Shown: positions 1 through 9,931, counted from the stretch's first letter. The stretch: DNA of 52,806 nucleotides from Pseudomonadota bacterium (GCA_023451375.1 JAEXZS010000021.1:1-52806), one strand, 5' to 3'. Program-made: numbers and translations. Notes: generated by a model not told the origin, from the sequence alone.

Positions 1-1185
1 GCCGAGGCCCGCACCCGGGCGCTGGAAACCCTGGCCCGCGGGCTGGCGCTGGCCGAGGCCGACATCCTCGCCGCCAACGCCTGCGACGTGGAGTCCGCCC
101 GCGCCGGCGGCATGGCCGAGGCCATGATCGACCGCCTGACGCTGACGCCCGCCCGCGTCCAGGGCATGGCCGAGGCGGTCGCGACCATCGCCGCCGTGCC
201 CGACCCCCTCGGCGCCGAGATGGCCCGCTGGACGCCCGCCAACGGCCTGGACATCGCGCGGGTGCGAACGCCCATCGGCGTGCTGGGCGTCATCTACGAG
301 AGCCGGCCCAACGTCACCGCCGACGCGGCGGCGCTGTGCGTCCGCTCCGGCAACGCCGCCATCCTGCGCTGCGGCTCGGATTGCCTGCAGTCGTCGCTGG
401 CGATCGCCAGGGTGATCGCCGACGCGCTGGCCGAGGCCGGCCTGCCGGCAGACGCGGTGCAACTGGTCGACACCCCGGACCGGGACGCCGTGGGCCTGAT
501 GCTGCGGGGCCTGGACGGCGCCGTCGACCTGTTGATCCCTCGCGGCGGCAAGAGCCTGGTGGCGCGGGTGAAGGCCGAGGCGCGCACGGCGGTGCTGGGT
601 CACCTGGAAGGGCTGAACCACACCTATCTGCACGAGGCGGCGGACCTGGAAACCGCCCGCAAGGTGGTGCTGAACGCCAAGATGCGCCGCGTCTCCATCT
701 GCGGCGCGACCGAGACCCTGCTGGTCGATCGCGCGGCGGCCGAACGCCTGCTGCCGCCCGTCGCCGCCGACCTGATCGCCGCCGGCTGCGCGCTGCGCGG
801 CGACGAAGCGGCCCGCGCCCTGGTTCCCGAGATGGCGGCCGCGACCGACGCGGACTGGACCACCGAGTATCTGGCGCCGATCCTGTCCGTCGCGGTGGTC
901 GAGGACCTGGACGCCGCGGCCGAACACATCGCCCGCTACGGCTCCGGCCACACCGAGGCGATCATCACCGCCGACGCCGACGCCGCCGAACGTTTCGCCG
1001 CCCGAGTCGACAGCGCCATCGTCCTGATCAACGCCTCGACCCAGTTCGCCGACGGCGGAGAGTTCGGCTTCGGCGGCGAGATCGGCATCTCCACCGACCG
1101 CCTGCACGCGAGGGGTCCGGTCGGCGCGGAACAGCTGACGACCTACAAATACGTCGTGCGCGGCCAGGGCCAGGCGCGGCCGTGA
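1..1185 (+). CDS. proA: Glutamate-5-semialdehyde dehydrogenase (gamma-glutamyl phosphate reductase), 5'-truncated
   Basis: Cytoplasmic NADPH-dependent reduction of gamma-glutamyl phosphate to glutamate-5-semialdehyde, the second step of proline synthesis. The frame is open from base 1, so the N-terminus lies outside the window; about 394 residues are present of a usual 415-425. Visible family features are the ESRPNVT segment, the NAAILRCGSD segment, the catalytic-loop cysteine in RRVSICGATET and the C-terminal EIGISTDRLHARGPVG block. proB is not visible and would have to lie upstream or elsewhere. The gene is followed by a GC-rich hairpin and a convergent gcd. The family assignment is secure. 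Confidence 0.95.
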   Translation, partial: AEARTRALETLARGLALAEADILAANACDVESARAGGMAEAMIDRLTLTPARVQGMAEAVATIAAVPDPLGAEMARWTPANGLDIARVRTPIGVLGVIYESRPNVTADAAALCVRSGNAAILRCGSDCLQSSLAIARVIADALAEAGLPADAVQLVDTPDRDAVGLMLRGLDGAVDLLIPRGGKSLVARVKAEARTAVLGHLEGLNHTYLHEAADLETARKVVLNAKMRRVSICGATETLLVDRAAAERLLPPVAADLIAAGCALRGDEAARALVPEMAAATDADWTTEYLAPILSVAVVEDLDAAAEHIARYGSGHTEAIITADADAAERFAARVDSAIVLINASTQFADGGEFGFGGEIGISTDRLHARGPVGAEQLTTYKYVVRGQGQARP

Positions 1186-1191
1186 ATAGAT

Positions 1192-1220
1192 GGGGCCGGA
1201 GACTCTCCGTCTCCAGCCCC
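1192..1220 (+). terminator. Hairpin after proA, possible terminator
   Basis: An imperfect stem (GGGGC/GGAGAC pairing with GTCTCC/GCCCC) begins 7 bases after the proA stop. No T-tract follows, so intrinsic termination is uncertain; it may only stabilise the 3' end. Confidence 0.4.
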
Positions 1221-1276
1221 GCCGCAATCAATCAGGCCTCAAGTAGCGCGAAGCGCGATAGGCCACCGGAGGATGA

Positions 1277-1308
1277 GCTTACGCCCTGCCCTCGGGCAGG
1301 GCGTAAGC
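1277..1308. repeat. Perfect 15-bp inverted repeat overlapping the gcd stop codon
   Basis: Arms GCTTACGCCCTGCCC and GGGCAGGGCGTAAGC are separated by only two bases. The gcd stop codon (1279-1281 on the minus strand) and its last nine or so codons lie inside the hairpin. No T-tract follows on either strand. It probably acts as a shared 3'-end stabiliser or terminator between convergent proA and gcd. Confidence 0.75.
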
Positions 1309-3708
1309 GATCACATAGTCGCCCTTCGGCGTCTCCATGAAGTGGTGGCCGCCCGCCATGATCACGAGGTATTGCCGGCCGTTCTGCTCGTAGATCATCG
1401 GATTGGCCTGGCCGCCGGCGGGCAGCACGTCCGACCATACGGTCTCGCCCGTCTCCATGTCGATGGCGCGGATCAGGTCGTCGGTGGCGGCGGCGATGAA
1501 GATCAGGCCGCCGGCCGTGACCACCGACCCGCCGTTGTTCGGCGTGCCGATCTCCAGCGGCAGCATCGACGGGATGCCCCACGGACCGTTCTTGCGGGCC
1601 GTGCCGAACGGGCGGTCCCACAGGGTCTGGCCGGTGCGCAGGTCGATGGCGGTGATGCCGCCGTACGGCGGCTCCTTGCACAGCAGGCCGGTCCACTTCA
1701 CCCGCCAGCCGGCGTTGACGTCGATCGCGTAGGGCACGCCGATCTGCGGGTCGCCGGCGCCTTCGCCCTTGGACAGGCTGCCGCCGCGTTCGGCCGCTTC
1801 CTTCTGCTGTTGCTGGTAGCGCCGGTCGTCGCGGGGGAACCAGCCCTTCTCGTTCGCCTCCGCGCGCGGCACCAGGCGGTTGTAGTTGGGCATGTCGTTG
1901 TAGTTGGCCACGATCACGCCGCGCGTCGGATCGACCGCGACCCCGCCCCAGTCCGAGCCGCCGTTGTAGCCCGGATAGTTGATGTAGTGGTTGGTCGAAG
2001 GCGGCGTGTAATAGCCCTGATAGTTCGCCTTCTTGAAGTTGATGCGGCAGAACATCTGGTCGATCGGGGACATGCCCCACATGTCGGCCTCGACCAGGTT
2101 CGGCTTCCTCAGGGTGGCGAACAGCGAGAACGGCTGGGTCGGCGAGCGCTGGCCCTGTTCGGTTCCGCCCGTGGTCGGAACGGGACGCTCCTCCATCCCA
2201 TGCAGCATCCGACCGGTGGCCCGGTCGAAGACGTACATGTCGCCCTGTTTCGTCGGCAGCAGGACGGCGGGCGTCACGCCGTTCGGCGTCGGATAGTCGA
2301 TCAGGGTCGCCTGCGAGCCGAGGTCGAAGTCCCAGACGTCGTTGTGGACGGTCTGGAAATGCCAGCGCGGCTTTCCGGTCGTCACATCCAGCGCCACCAG
2401 CGCCGTGGAATACTGCTTCTCCAGCGGCCGGCGCGAGCTGGACCAGTAGTCCGCGGACGAGTTGCCCATGGGCAGGTAGACCAGGCCCAGCGCCTCGTCC
2501 CCCGTCGCGGTGGTCCACATGTTCGGCGTGCCGGGGGTGTAGGTCTCGCCCTCCGGCGGCCGGCCGTTGCGATCGGGTCGCATCATGTCCCAGGCGAAGC
2601 GCAACTCGCCGGTCTCGACGTCGAAGCCCTGGATCACGCCCGAGGCGTTCCAGCGCTTCTGGCCGTCCAGCACCTGGTGGCCGGTCACGATCACGCCGCG
2701 CACGATCACCGGCGCCGAGGTGATGGAGACCATGCCGGGATAGGGGTCGCCCATGCCGACCTTGATGTCGACCTGGCCGTTTCGGCCGAACGCCGGGCAG
2801 GGCCGGCCCGTGCGGGCGTCGACGGCGATGATGCGGCCGTCCAGCGTGCCCTCGATGATCTTGGCGGCGCAGGGCTGGGCCGCGTCGGCGCCGGCGCGCG
2901 CGTGATAGGTCACGCCCCGGCAGGCGGCGGTGTAGGGAATGTTCTCGTCCGCGACCTGGGGGTCGTAGGTCCACTTCCGCCGCCCGGTGGCCGCGTCCAG
3001 CGCGAACAGCTTGTTCCGCGCCGAGCACAGATAGACGGTGTCGCCGATCTTCAGCGGCGTCGTTTCCGCGCCCCAGCGTTCTTCGGGCAGGTCGCCGGTG
3101 CGGAAGGTCCAGGCCCGTTCCAGCGTCCCGACATTATCCTTGGTGATTTGGGTCAGAGGCGAATAGCGCTGGGCGCTGTCGGTGCCGCCCCAGGCGGGCC
3201 AGTCGGCGCCGGTCTTCAGCAGGGCCGGGTCGTTGTAGCCGCCGCGCACGCCCGGCACGGGGCTGTCGACTTGGGCCTTGTTCGCCTGGGCGACCGCGAC
3301 GCCGAACACCAGCGTGAGCGCCGCCAGTCCGAGCGCGGCGCCGCCCGCCATTTTGCCGCCGCCCCGGCGAAGGACCGGAAGGGCGGCGATGACCAGGAAC
3401 ATCAGCACCAGCGGCCCGACCAGGCGCGGCACGAGGGCCCAGCCGTTCAGTCCCTTCTCCCACAGCGCCCACAGCAGGGTCAGCAGGAAGGTCGCGCCGT
3501 AGATCCAGGCGCCGCGCACGTCGCGAAGGACAAGAAAAAAGCCCGACGCGATCAGCGCCAGGCCCGCCAGCAGATAGTACCAGGAGCCCCCCAGGGCGGC
3601 GAGCTGCACCCCGCCGATCGTCAGGATGATCCCGATCGTGACGACCACCACGCCCAGCAGGAGCGTCAGCCACCCTCCCAGGCCGGTCGGCGTTGTCCAT
3701 CTCGGCAT
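1279..3708 (-). CDS. gcd: Membrane-bound PQQ-dependent glucose dehydrogenase
   Basis: Quinoprotein of the inner membrane that oxidises glucose (and related aldoses) to gluconolactone in the periplasm and passes electrons to ubiquinone. At 809 residues it has the family's usual length of about 800. Residues 1-145 hold about five hydrophobic helices. A PQQ beta-propeller follows, with the NAGW segment, the HNDVWDFD motif carrying the catalytic Asp, and a DWGG motif. The start at 3708 places the first helix correctly. No pqq synthesis genes are in the window, so PQQ must be made elsewhere or imported. An EcfG-type promoter (3756-3780) lies about 50 bases upstream, suggesting stress-phase expression. 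Its last codons sit in a perfect hairpin. Confidence 0.95.
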   Translation of the reverse strand: MPRWTTPTGLGGWLTLLLGVVVVTIGIILTIGGVQLAALGGSWYYLLAGLALIASGFFLVLRDVRGAWIYGATFLLTLLWALWEKGLNGWALVPRLVGPLVLMFLVIAALPVLRRGGGKMAGGAALGLAALTLVFGVAVAQANKAQVDSPVPGVRGGYNDPALLKTGADWPAWGGTDSAQRYSPLTQITKDNVGTLERAWTFRTGDLPEERWGAETTPLKIGDTVYLCSARNKLFALDAATGRRKWTYDPQVADENIPYTAACRGVTYHARAGADAAQPCAAKIIEGTLDGRIIAVDARTGRPCPAFGRNGQVDIKVGMGDPYPGMVSITSAPVIVRGVIVTGHQVLDGQKRWNASGVIQGFDVETGELRFAWDMMRPDRNGRPPEGETYTPGTPNMWTTATGDEALGLVYLPMGNSSADYWSSSRRPLEKQYSTALVALDVTTGKPRWHFQTVHNDVWDFDLGSQATLIDYPTPNGVTPAVLLPTKQGDMYVFDRATGRMLHGMEERPVPTTGGTEQGQRSPTQPFSLFATLRKPNLVEADMWGMSPIDQMFCRINFKKANYQGYYTPPSTNHYINYPGYNGGSDWGGVAVDPTRGVIVANYNDMPNYNRLVPRAEANEKGWFPRDDRRYQQQQKEAAERGGSLSKGEGAGDPQIGVPYAIDVNAGWRVKWTGLLCKEPPYGGITAIDLRTGQTLWDRPFGTARKNGPWGIPSMLPLEIGTPNNGGSVVTAGGLIFIAAATDDLIRAIDMETGETVWSDVLPAGGQANPMIYEQNGRQYLVIMAGGHHFMETPKGDYVIAYALPEGRA

Positions 3709-3755
3709 GGCTGCCCCATATGTTGCTGATTTGTCGCCGGGTGTTCAGCCACGGC

Positions 3756-3780
3756 AACGCTCAAGACGGAGGGGCGTTCC
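3756..3780 (-). promoter_or_regulatory. EcfG/SigT-type promoter of gcd
   Basis: Read on the minus strand the sequence is GGAAC, 16 bases, CGTT, an exact match to the alphaproteobacterial general-stress sigma consensus. The -10 element ends 47 bases before the gcd start, implying a leader of about 40 nt. Match and position are seen; use by EcfG is inferred. Confidence 0.7.
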
Positions 3781-3940
3781 GAACTCGTCGGCCGGGAAGG
3801 CGAATGCTGTTGCACTGCACAACGCAAATCCTGCAAGCTATTGCTGAATAATCGCTGGAAACAGTCAAAATATTTCTTTCGTTCGGGTCTTCTGCGCGTC
3901 ACGGCAATAATATTTGCCTTGAACGGACCGTTTGCGGCAT
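3781..3940. promoter_or_regulatory. Divergent gcd/gltD control region
   Basis: AT-richer than its surroundings. It carries several TGCA/GCAA/TTGC words, including the dyad GCAA-GCTA-TTGC at 3833-3844. Such words would suit an Lrp/AsnC-type regulator, which is known to control glt operons in enteric bacteria; here this is only a guess. I could not place a convincing gltD promoter. Confidence 0.35.
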
Positions 3941-5389
3941 ATGCGCGGTATGCATAAGACCCTGAAGCCAGGCGGGACATTCGTGGTCGAGCCCCGCCGC
4001 CTCTCGAAGGCCTCCGCCGAACTGCGCGCCCGCGGTTTCGGCGAGATCACGCTGCCGCCCTCCACGGAGACGGCCGAGAAACAGGCGTCGCGCTGCACGG
4101 ACTGCGGCGTGCCGTTCTGCCAGAACGCCTGCCCGCTTCAGAACAATATCCCCGACTGGCTGCGCCTCTCGGCCGAGAACGAGGTGCGCGAGGCCTGGCG
4201 GGTGGCGTCCCTGACCTCGACCATGCCTGAGATCTGCGGCCGCATCTGCCCGCAGGACCGCCTGTGCGAGGGCGCCTGCACCCTGAACCAGTCCGGCTGG
4301 GATGCGGTCACCATCGGCTCGGTCGAGGCCTGGCTGGGCGAGCAGGCCTGGACCAACGGCTGGGTCGAACCGATCCGTCCGCAGGCCGAACGGGCCGAGA
4401 CCGTCGGCGTCGTCGGCGCCGGCCCCGCCGGCCTGGCCGCCGCCGACCGCCTGCGCGGCGAAGGCTACCAGGTCACCGTCTATGACCGGCACGACCGCGC
4501 CGGCGGCCTGCTGATCTACGGCATTCCCGGCTTCAAGCTGGAGAAGCATGTCGTCCAGCGCCGCGTCGATCGTCTGGCCCAGGGCGGGGTGCGGTTCGTC
4601 CTGGGCTGCGAGGTCGGCAAGGACGTGAGCCTGAGCGAACTGCGCCAACGCCACGACGTCGTGCTGCTGGCCATGGGCGTCTATCAGCCGCGCATCCTGT
4701 CGGCCCCGGGCCGGGGCGCGGATTCGACCGTCGAGGCCCTGCAGTATCTGACGCATCAGAACCGCCGCGACCTCGGCGACGCCGAACAGGACGGCTGGCA
4801 CGAGGCGCGCGGCAAGCGCGTGGTGGTGATCGGCGGCGGCGACACGGCCATGGACTGCGTCCGCACCGCCATCCGCCAGGGCGCCGCCAGCGTCACCTGC
4901 CTCTATCGGCGCGACCGGGAGAACATGCCCGGCTCGGCCCGCGAGGTCGTCAACGCGGAGGAGGAGGGCGTCGTCTTCGAATGGCTCGGCGCGCCCAAGG
5001 CCCTGCTGTCGCAAGGCGGCGTCACGGGCGACCGCGTCGTCGCCGTCCGCGCCCAGCGCATGCAGCTGACCGAAGCCGCTCCGGGCGAGCGCCGCAACAT
5101 CGTGCCCGTGCCGGGCTCGGACTTCGACATTCCGGCCGACATCGTCATCGAGGCCCTGGGTTTCGAGCCCGAGCCTTTCGCCGCGCACGAGCCGAACCTG
5201 CGCCTGCGCGACGACGGCACGATCAAGGTCGGCGCCGTCAGCTTCGCCACCACCCTGCCGGGCGTGTTCGCCGCCGGCGACGCGGTGCGCGGGGCCTCGC
5301 TGGTCGTCTGGGCCGTCCGGGAAGGCCAGGACGCCGCCGCCGAGATCGACCGTTACCTGAAGACCCGCACCGAGGAAGTTGCGGCATGA
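3941..5389 (+). CDS. gltD: Glutamate synthase (NADPH) small subunit
   Basis: Beta subunit of glutamate synthase: it takes electrons from NADPH through FAD and 4Fe-4S clusters and delivers them to GltB. N-terminal cysteine clusters CTDCGVPFCQNACP and CGRICPQDRLCEGAC are present, then the FAD motif GAGPAGLAAAD, the NADPH motif GGGDTAMDC and a C-terminal GVFAAGDAVRGASLVV segment. Length is about 482 residues, normal for the family. The start is uncertain: ATG codons at 3941 and 3950 (and a TTG at 3932) all have poor ribosome-binding sites; I took the first ATG. The stop overlaps the gltB start (ATGA), so the two are translationally coupled, in the less usual order D then B. Confidence 0.93.
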   Translation: MRGMHKTLKPGGTFVVEPRRLSKASAELRARGFGEITLPPSTETAEKQASRCTDCGVPFCQNACPLQNNIPDWLRLSAENEVREAWRVASLTSTMPEICGRICPQDRLCEGACTLNQSGWDAVTIGSVEAWLGEQAWTNGWVEPIRPQAERAETVGVVGAGPAGLAAADRLRGEGYQVTVYDRHDRAGGLLIYGIPGFKLEKHVVQRRVDRLAQGGVRFVLGCEVGKDVSLSELRQRHDVVLLAMGVYQPRILSAPGRGADSTVEALQYLTHQNRRDLGDAEQDGWHEARGKRVVVIGGGDTAMDCVRTAIRQGAASVTCLYRRDRENMPGSAREVVNAEEEGVVFEWLGAPKALLSQGGVTGDRVVAVRAQRMQLTEAAPGERRNIVPVPGSDFDIPADIVIEALGFEPEPFAAHEPNLRLRDDGTIKVGAVSFATTLPGVFAAGDAVRGASLVVWAVREGQDAAAEIDRYLKTRTEEVAA

Positions 5390-8300
5390 CCGACTGGCTG
5401 AACACGTACGAAGAAACCCGCGCGCGGCTGGAGGCCGGTCACGCCTATGACCGCGCATCCGAGCGCGACGCCTGCGGCGTCGGCCTGGTCTGCTCGATCG
5501 ACGGCAGCCCGCGCCGCGACGTGGTCGAATACGCCATCCGCAGCCTGAAGGCCGTGGCCCACCGGGGCGCGGTCGATCCCGACGGCCTGTCCGGGGACGG
5601 CGCCGGGGTGATGGTCGAGCTGCCGCAGGGCTTCTTCGCCGACCAGGTCGCCTCCATCGGCCAGTCGCCGCGTCCGGGTCCGATCTGCGTCGGACAGGTC
5701 TTCCTGCCGCGCACCGACCTGGGCGCCCAGGACCGCGCCCGCGCCATCGTCGAGACCGAGGCCCTGCGGGCCGGGTTCTGGATCTACGGCTGGCGCCAGA
5801 CGCCGATCGACCTGTCCGTCGTCGGCGAGAAGGCGGGGGCGACCCGGCCCGAGATCGAACAGATCATGCTGGCCCCGCCGCTGGACGACGCCGGACAGCC
5901 GTTGGACGGCGAGGCGCTGGAGCGCGAGCTGTACCTGTGCCGCCGCCGCATCGAGAAGACGGTCCAGGCCGAGGGCGTCGCCGGCGTCTACATCTGCACC
6001 CTGTCGGCCCGCTCGATCGCCTACAAGGGCATGGTCCGCGCCGAACTGCTGGGCGACCTCTATCCCGACCTGGAGGACCCACGCTTCGTCTCCGGTTACG
6101 CCGTCTTCCACCAGCGCTATTCGACCAACACCTTCCCGGAATGGAAGCTGGCCCAGCCCTTCCGCATGCTGGCGCACAACGGCGAGATCAACACGCTGAA
6201 GGGCAACCTCAACTGGATGAAGTCGCACGAGATCCGCATGGCCGCCGGGGCCTTCGGCGATCGTGACGGCGAAGTGAAGCCGGTGGTCCAGCCGGGCGGA
6301 TCGGACTCCGCTTCGCTGGACAACGTCTTCGAGGTGATGGTCCACGCCGGACGGCCCGCGCCGATGGCCAAGGCCCTGCTGATTCCGGAGGCCTGGGCCA
6401 AGGACGACGGCGTCATGCCCGCCGAACACCGCGCCTTCTACGCCTATTGCAACGCGGTGATGGAGCCGTGGGACGGCCCGGCCGCCATCTGCGCCGTCGA
6501 CGGCCGATGGGTCGTCGCCGGCAAGGATCGCAACGGCCTGCGCCCGCTGCGCGCGGTCGAGACGGTCGACGGCCTGCTGATGGCGGGTTCCGAGGCCGGC
6601 CTGGTGCCGATCCCCGAGAGCCGGGTGAAGCGCCGCCTGCACATCGGTCCCGGCAAGCTGATCGCCGTCGATCTGAAGCACGGCCGCGTCTATGACGAGC
6701 ACGAGGCCGTCGACGCCCTGGCCGCCGCCCATCCGTACACGGACTGGCTGGACAACATGGTCGACCTGGAGCCGATCATCGGCCCCGGGCCGGAGCCCCG
6801 TTCCGCCCAGGGCGAGGCCCTGACCCGCCGCCAGATCGCCGCCGGTTTCAGCCGCGAGGACCTGGACCTGACGCTGGACCCGCTGATCCGCGACGGCAAG
6901 GAGGCGGTCGGCTCCATGGGCGACGACGCGCCGCCCGCCGTCCTGTCGGCCCTGCCGCGCCCGCTGTCGCACTACTTCCGCCAGAACTTCAGCCAGGTCA
7001 CCAACCCTCCCATCGATCCCCTGCGCGAAGCGGGGGCGATGAGTCTGAAGACCCGGTTCAAGAACCTGGGCAACATCCTGGCCGAGGAAGAGGCCCAGAC
7101 CGACGTCTTCGTGCTGGACAGCCCGGTCCTGACCAACGGCATGTACGAGCGGATGCTCGACACCGTCGGCGCCGGCGCGACCGCCGTCATCGACTGCAGC
7201 TATGACGTTCCCGCCGAAGGCGCCCGTCCTGGGGTCGCCCTGCGCGCGGCGCTGGACCGCATCATGGACGAGGCCGAGGCCGCCGCCCGCGACGGCGCGG
7301 CGCTGATCGTCCTGACCGACCAGCACGGCTCGGCCGAGCGGCTGGCCGCGCCGATGATCCTGGCCACGGCCGGGGTCCATGGCCGCCTGACCAAGGTCGG
7401 CCTGCGCACCTATTGCTCCATCGTCGTGCGCACGGCCGAGACGCTGGACCCGCACGGCTTCGCCGTCCTGGTCGGCGTCGGCGCCACCACCGTCAACGCC
7501 TGGCTGGCCCAGGATCTGTTCCAGGAGCGTCTGGACCGGGGCCTGTACCCCGGCCTGACGCTGCGCGACGCCTGCCTGAACTACAAGGCCGGCATCGAGG
7601 CGGGCCTGCTGAAGACCCTGGCGCGCAAGGGCATCAGCATCATCTCCGCCTATCGCGGCGGCTGCGAGTTCGAGGTGCTGGGCCTGTCCCGCGCCCTCAC
7701 GGCCGAGTTCTTCCCCGGCGCTCCGTCGCGCATCTCCGGCATCGGCCTGGCCGGGCTGGAGCAGGCGGCGTTGAAGCGGCACCGCCTGGCCTGGGGCGAG
7801 GCCCAGCCGGTCCCGTCGATGGGCGGCTTCTTCAAGATCCGCTCGGGCGGCGAGGCTCACGCGCACGAGGCGCGCACCATCCACCTGCTGCAGGACGCCT
7901 GCAATCGCGGCGACTACCGTCGCTTCAAACAGTATTCCGAGGTGGTGCGGAACCAGCCGGACCTCAGCCTGCGCGACCTGCTGGACTTCCGCGAGGGGAA
8001 GGCCATCCCGCTGGATCAGGTCGAGAGCGTCTCGGACATCCGCAAGCGCTTTCTGACCCAGGCCATGTCGCTGGGCGCCTTGGGCCCCGAGGCGCATGAG
8101 ACGCTGAACATCGCCATGAACCGTATCGGGGCCCGTTCGGTGTCCGGCGAGGGCGGCGAGGATCCGGAACGCTACCATCCGCGTCCCAACGGCGACGACG
8201 CCAACTCGGCGGTCAAGCAGGTGGCGTCGGGGCGCTTCGGCGTCACGGCCGAATATCTGAACCAGTGCCGCGAGATCGAGATCAAGGTGGCCCAGGGCGC

Positions 8301-9900
8301 CAAGCCCGGCGAGGGCGGCCAGCTGCCCGGCTTCAAGGTGACCGAATTCATCGGCCGCATGCGCCACGCCGTGCCCGGCACCACCCTGATCAGCCCGCCG
8401 CCGCACCACGACATCTATTCGATCGAGGACCTGGCCCAGCTGATCTACGACCTGAAGGCGATCAACCCCGACGCCCGGGTCACGGTGAAGTTGGTCTCCG
8501 CCTCCGGCATCGGCGCCATCGCGTCCGGCGTGGCCAAGGCCAAGGCCGACGCCATCCTGGTCGCCGGCCACAACGGCGGCACCGGCGCCTCGCCCCAGAC
8601 CTCGATCAAGCACGCCGGCCTGCCGTGGGAGATCGGCCTGGCCGAGGCCCATCAGGTGCTGACGCTGAACAACCTGCGCGGCTCGGTCGTGCTCAGGACC
8701 GACGGCGGGCTGCGCACCGGCCGGGACGTGGTCATCGCGGCCCTGCTCGGCGCCGAGGAGTTCGGCATCGGCACCACGGCCCTGATCGCCATGGGCTGTC
8801 TGATGGTGCGCCAGTGCCATTCCAACACCTGCCCGGTCGGCGTCTGCTCCCAGGACGAGCGGCTGCGCGAGAAGTTCACCGGCACGGCCGACAAGGTCGT
8901 CAACCTGGTCACCTTCATCGCCGAGGAGACCCGCGAGATCCTGGCCTCCATCGGCGCGCGGACGCTGGACGAGGTGATCGGCCGCACCGACCTGCTGCGC
9001 CAGACGCGCCGCGGCGGCGCCCACCTGGACGACCTCGACCTGAACCCCCTGCTGGTCCAGGTCGATGAGGGCGCCGCGGGCAAGTGGGCCGACAAGGCGG
9101 CGAGGAAGCCGATCGAGGACAGCCTGGACGCCCGCGTGCTCAAGGACGCGGTCCGCTTCCTGGATCGCGGCCAGACGCTGGAGCTCTCCTATCCGCTGAA
9201 CAACACCCAGCGCACCGTGGGCGCCGCCGTCTCCTCGGCCATCGTCCGTCGCTTCGGCCCCCAGGGTCCGACCGGGCGGCTGCGGCTGAAGCTGGAGGGC
9301 ATCGCCGGCCAGAGCTTCGGCGCCTTCGCCGCCAAGGGGCTGGAGCTGCACCTGACCGGCGAGGCGAACGACTATGTCGGCAAGGGCCTGTCGGGCGCCG
9401 AAATCTCGGTGCGGACGCCGGAATGGCGTGACAACCAGCTGATCTGCGGCAACACCACCCTGTACGGCGCGACCTCGGGCCGCCTGTTCGTCGCGGGCAT
9501 GGCGGGCGAGCGCTTCGCGGTGCGCAACTCCGGCGCGGAAGCCGTGGTCGAGGGCCTGGGCGCCCACGGCTGCGAATACATGACCGGTGGCCGCGTGGTG
9601 GTTCTGGGCTCGGTCGGCTGGAACCTGGCGGCGGGCATGAGCGGCGGCGAACTGTTCGTGTGGGATCGCGACGGCTCGGCCGCCAGGGCGCTGAACGGCG
9701 ACCTGGCCGGATTCGCGGACATCGACGCCGAGGCCGCCGAGCGCCTGCGCGACCTCGTGGAGGCGCATCACGCCGCCACCGCCTCGCCGCTGGCCCGGCG
9801 CCTGCTGGGCGACTGGACCGCCGCCCTGGCCCAGTTCGTCCGCGTCACGCCGCTCACCGACATCGTCAGCAAGCCGCAGCGTCTCAAGACTTCGGCCTGA
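5386..9900 (+). CDS. gltB: Glutamate synthase (NADPH) large subunit
   Basis: Alpha subunit that converts glutamine plus 2-oxoglutarate to two glutamates. 1504 residues. Cys30 in SERDACGVGLV is the expected nucleophile exposed after removal of a 29-residue propeptide, heading a class II glutamine amidotransferase domain. The central and FMN-binding synthase domains follow (GGTGASPQTSIKHAGLPWE). The 3Fe-4S cysteines are in CLMVRQCHSNTCPVGVC. The C-terminal beta-helix (GXGXG) domain contains MTGGRVVVLG. The ATG at 5386 is set by the ATGA overlap with gltD. It is followed after 31 bases by the ammonium transporter gene. Confidence 0.97.
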   Translation: MTDWLNTYEETRARLEAGHAYDRASERDACGVGLVCSIDGSPRRDVVEYAIRSLKAVAHRGAVDPDGLSGDGAGVMVELPQGFFADQVASIGQSPRPGPICVGQVFLPRTDLGAQDRARAIVETEALRAGFWIYGWRQTPIDLSVVGEKAGATRPEIEQIMLAPPLDDAGQPLDGEALERELYLCRRRIEKTVQAEGVAGVYICTLSARSIAYKGMVRAELLGDLYPDLEDPRFVSGYAVFHQRYSTNTFPEWKLAQPFRMLAHNGEINTLKGNLNWMKSHEIRMAAGAFGDRDGEVKPVVQPGGSDSASLDNVFEVMVHAGRPAPMAKALLIPEAWAKDDGVMPAEHRAFYAYCNAVMEPWDGPAAICAVDGRWVVAGKDRNGLRPLRAVETVDGLLMAGSEAGLVPIPESRVKRRLHIGPGKLIAVDLKHGRVYDEHEAVDALAAAHPYTDWLDNMVDLEPIIGPGPEPRSAQGEALTRRQIAAGFSREDLDLTLDPLIRDGKEAVGSMGDDAPPAVLSALPRPLSHYFRQNFSQVTNPPIDPLREAGAMSLKTRFKNLGNILAEEEAQTDVFVLDSPVLTNGMYERMLDTVGAGATAVIDCSYDVPAEGARPGVALRAALDRIMDEAEAAARDGAALIVLTDQHGSAERLAAPMILATAGVHGRLTKVGLRTYCSIVVRTAETLDPHGFAVLVGVGATTVNAWLAQDLFQERLDRGLYPGLTLRDACLNYKAGIEAGLLKTLARKGISIISAYRGGCEFEVLGLSRALTAEFFPGAPSRISGIGLAGLEQAALKRHRLAWGEAQPVPSMGGFFKIRSGGEAHAHEARTIHLLQDACNRGDYRRFKQYSEVVRNQPDLSLRDLLDFREGKAIPLDQVESVSDIRKRFLTQAMSLGALGPEAHETLNIAMNRIGARSVSGEGGEDPERYHPRPNGDDANSAVKQVASGRFGVTAEYLNQCREIEIKVAQGAKPGEGGQLPGFKVTEFIGRMRHAVPGTTLISPPPHHDIYSIEDLAQLIYDLKAINPDARVTVKLVSASGIGAIASGVAKAKADAILVAGHNGGTGASPQTSIKHAGLPWEIGLAEAHQVLTLNNLRGSVVLRTDGGLRTGRDVVIAALLGAEEFGIGTTALIAMGCLMVRQCHSNTCPVGVCSQDERLREKFTGTADKVVNLVTFIAEETREILASIGARTLDEVIGRTDLLRQTRRGGAHLDDLDLNPLLVQVDEGAAGKWADKAARKPIEDSLDARVLKDAVRFLDRGQTLELSYPLNNTQRTVGAAVSSAIVRRFGPQGPTGRLRLKLEGIAGQSFGAFAAKGLELHLTGEANDYVGKGLSGAEISVRTPEWRDNQLICGNTTLYGATSGRLFVAGMAGERFAVRNSGAEAVVEGLGAHGCEYMTGGRVVVLGSVGWNLAAGMSGGELFVWDRDGSAARALNGDLAGFADIDAEAAERLRDLVEAHHAATASPLARRLLGDWTAALAQFVRVTPLTDIVSKPQRLKTSA

Positions 9901-9931
9901 CGTCCCTACTTCTCTCGCACGGGTTCCGCCG

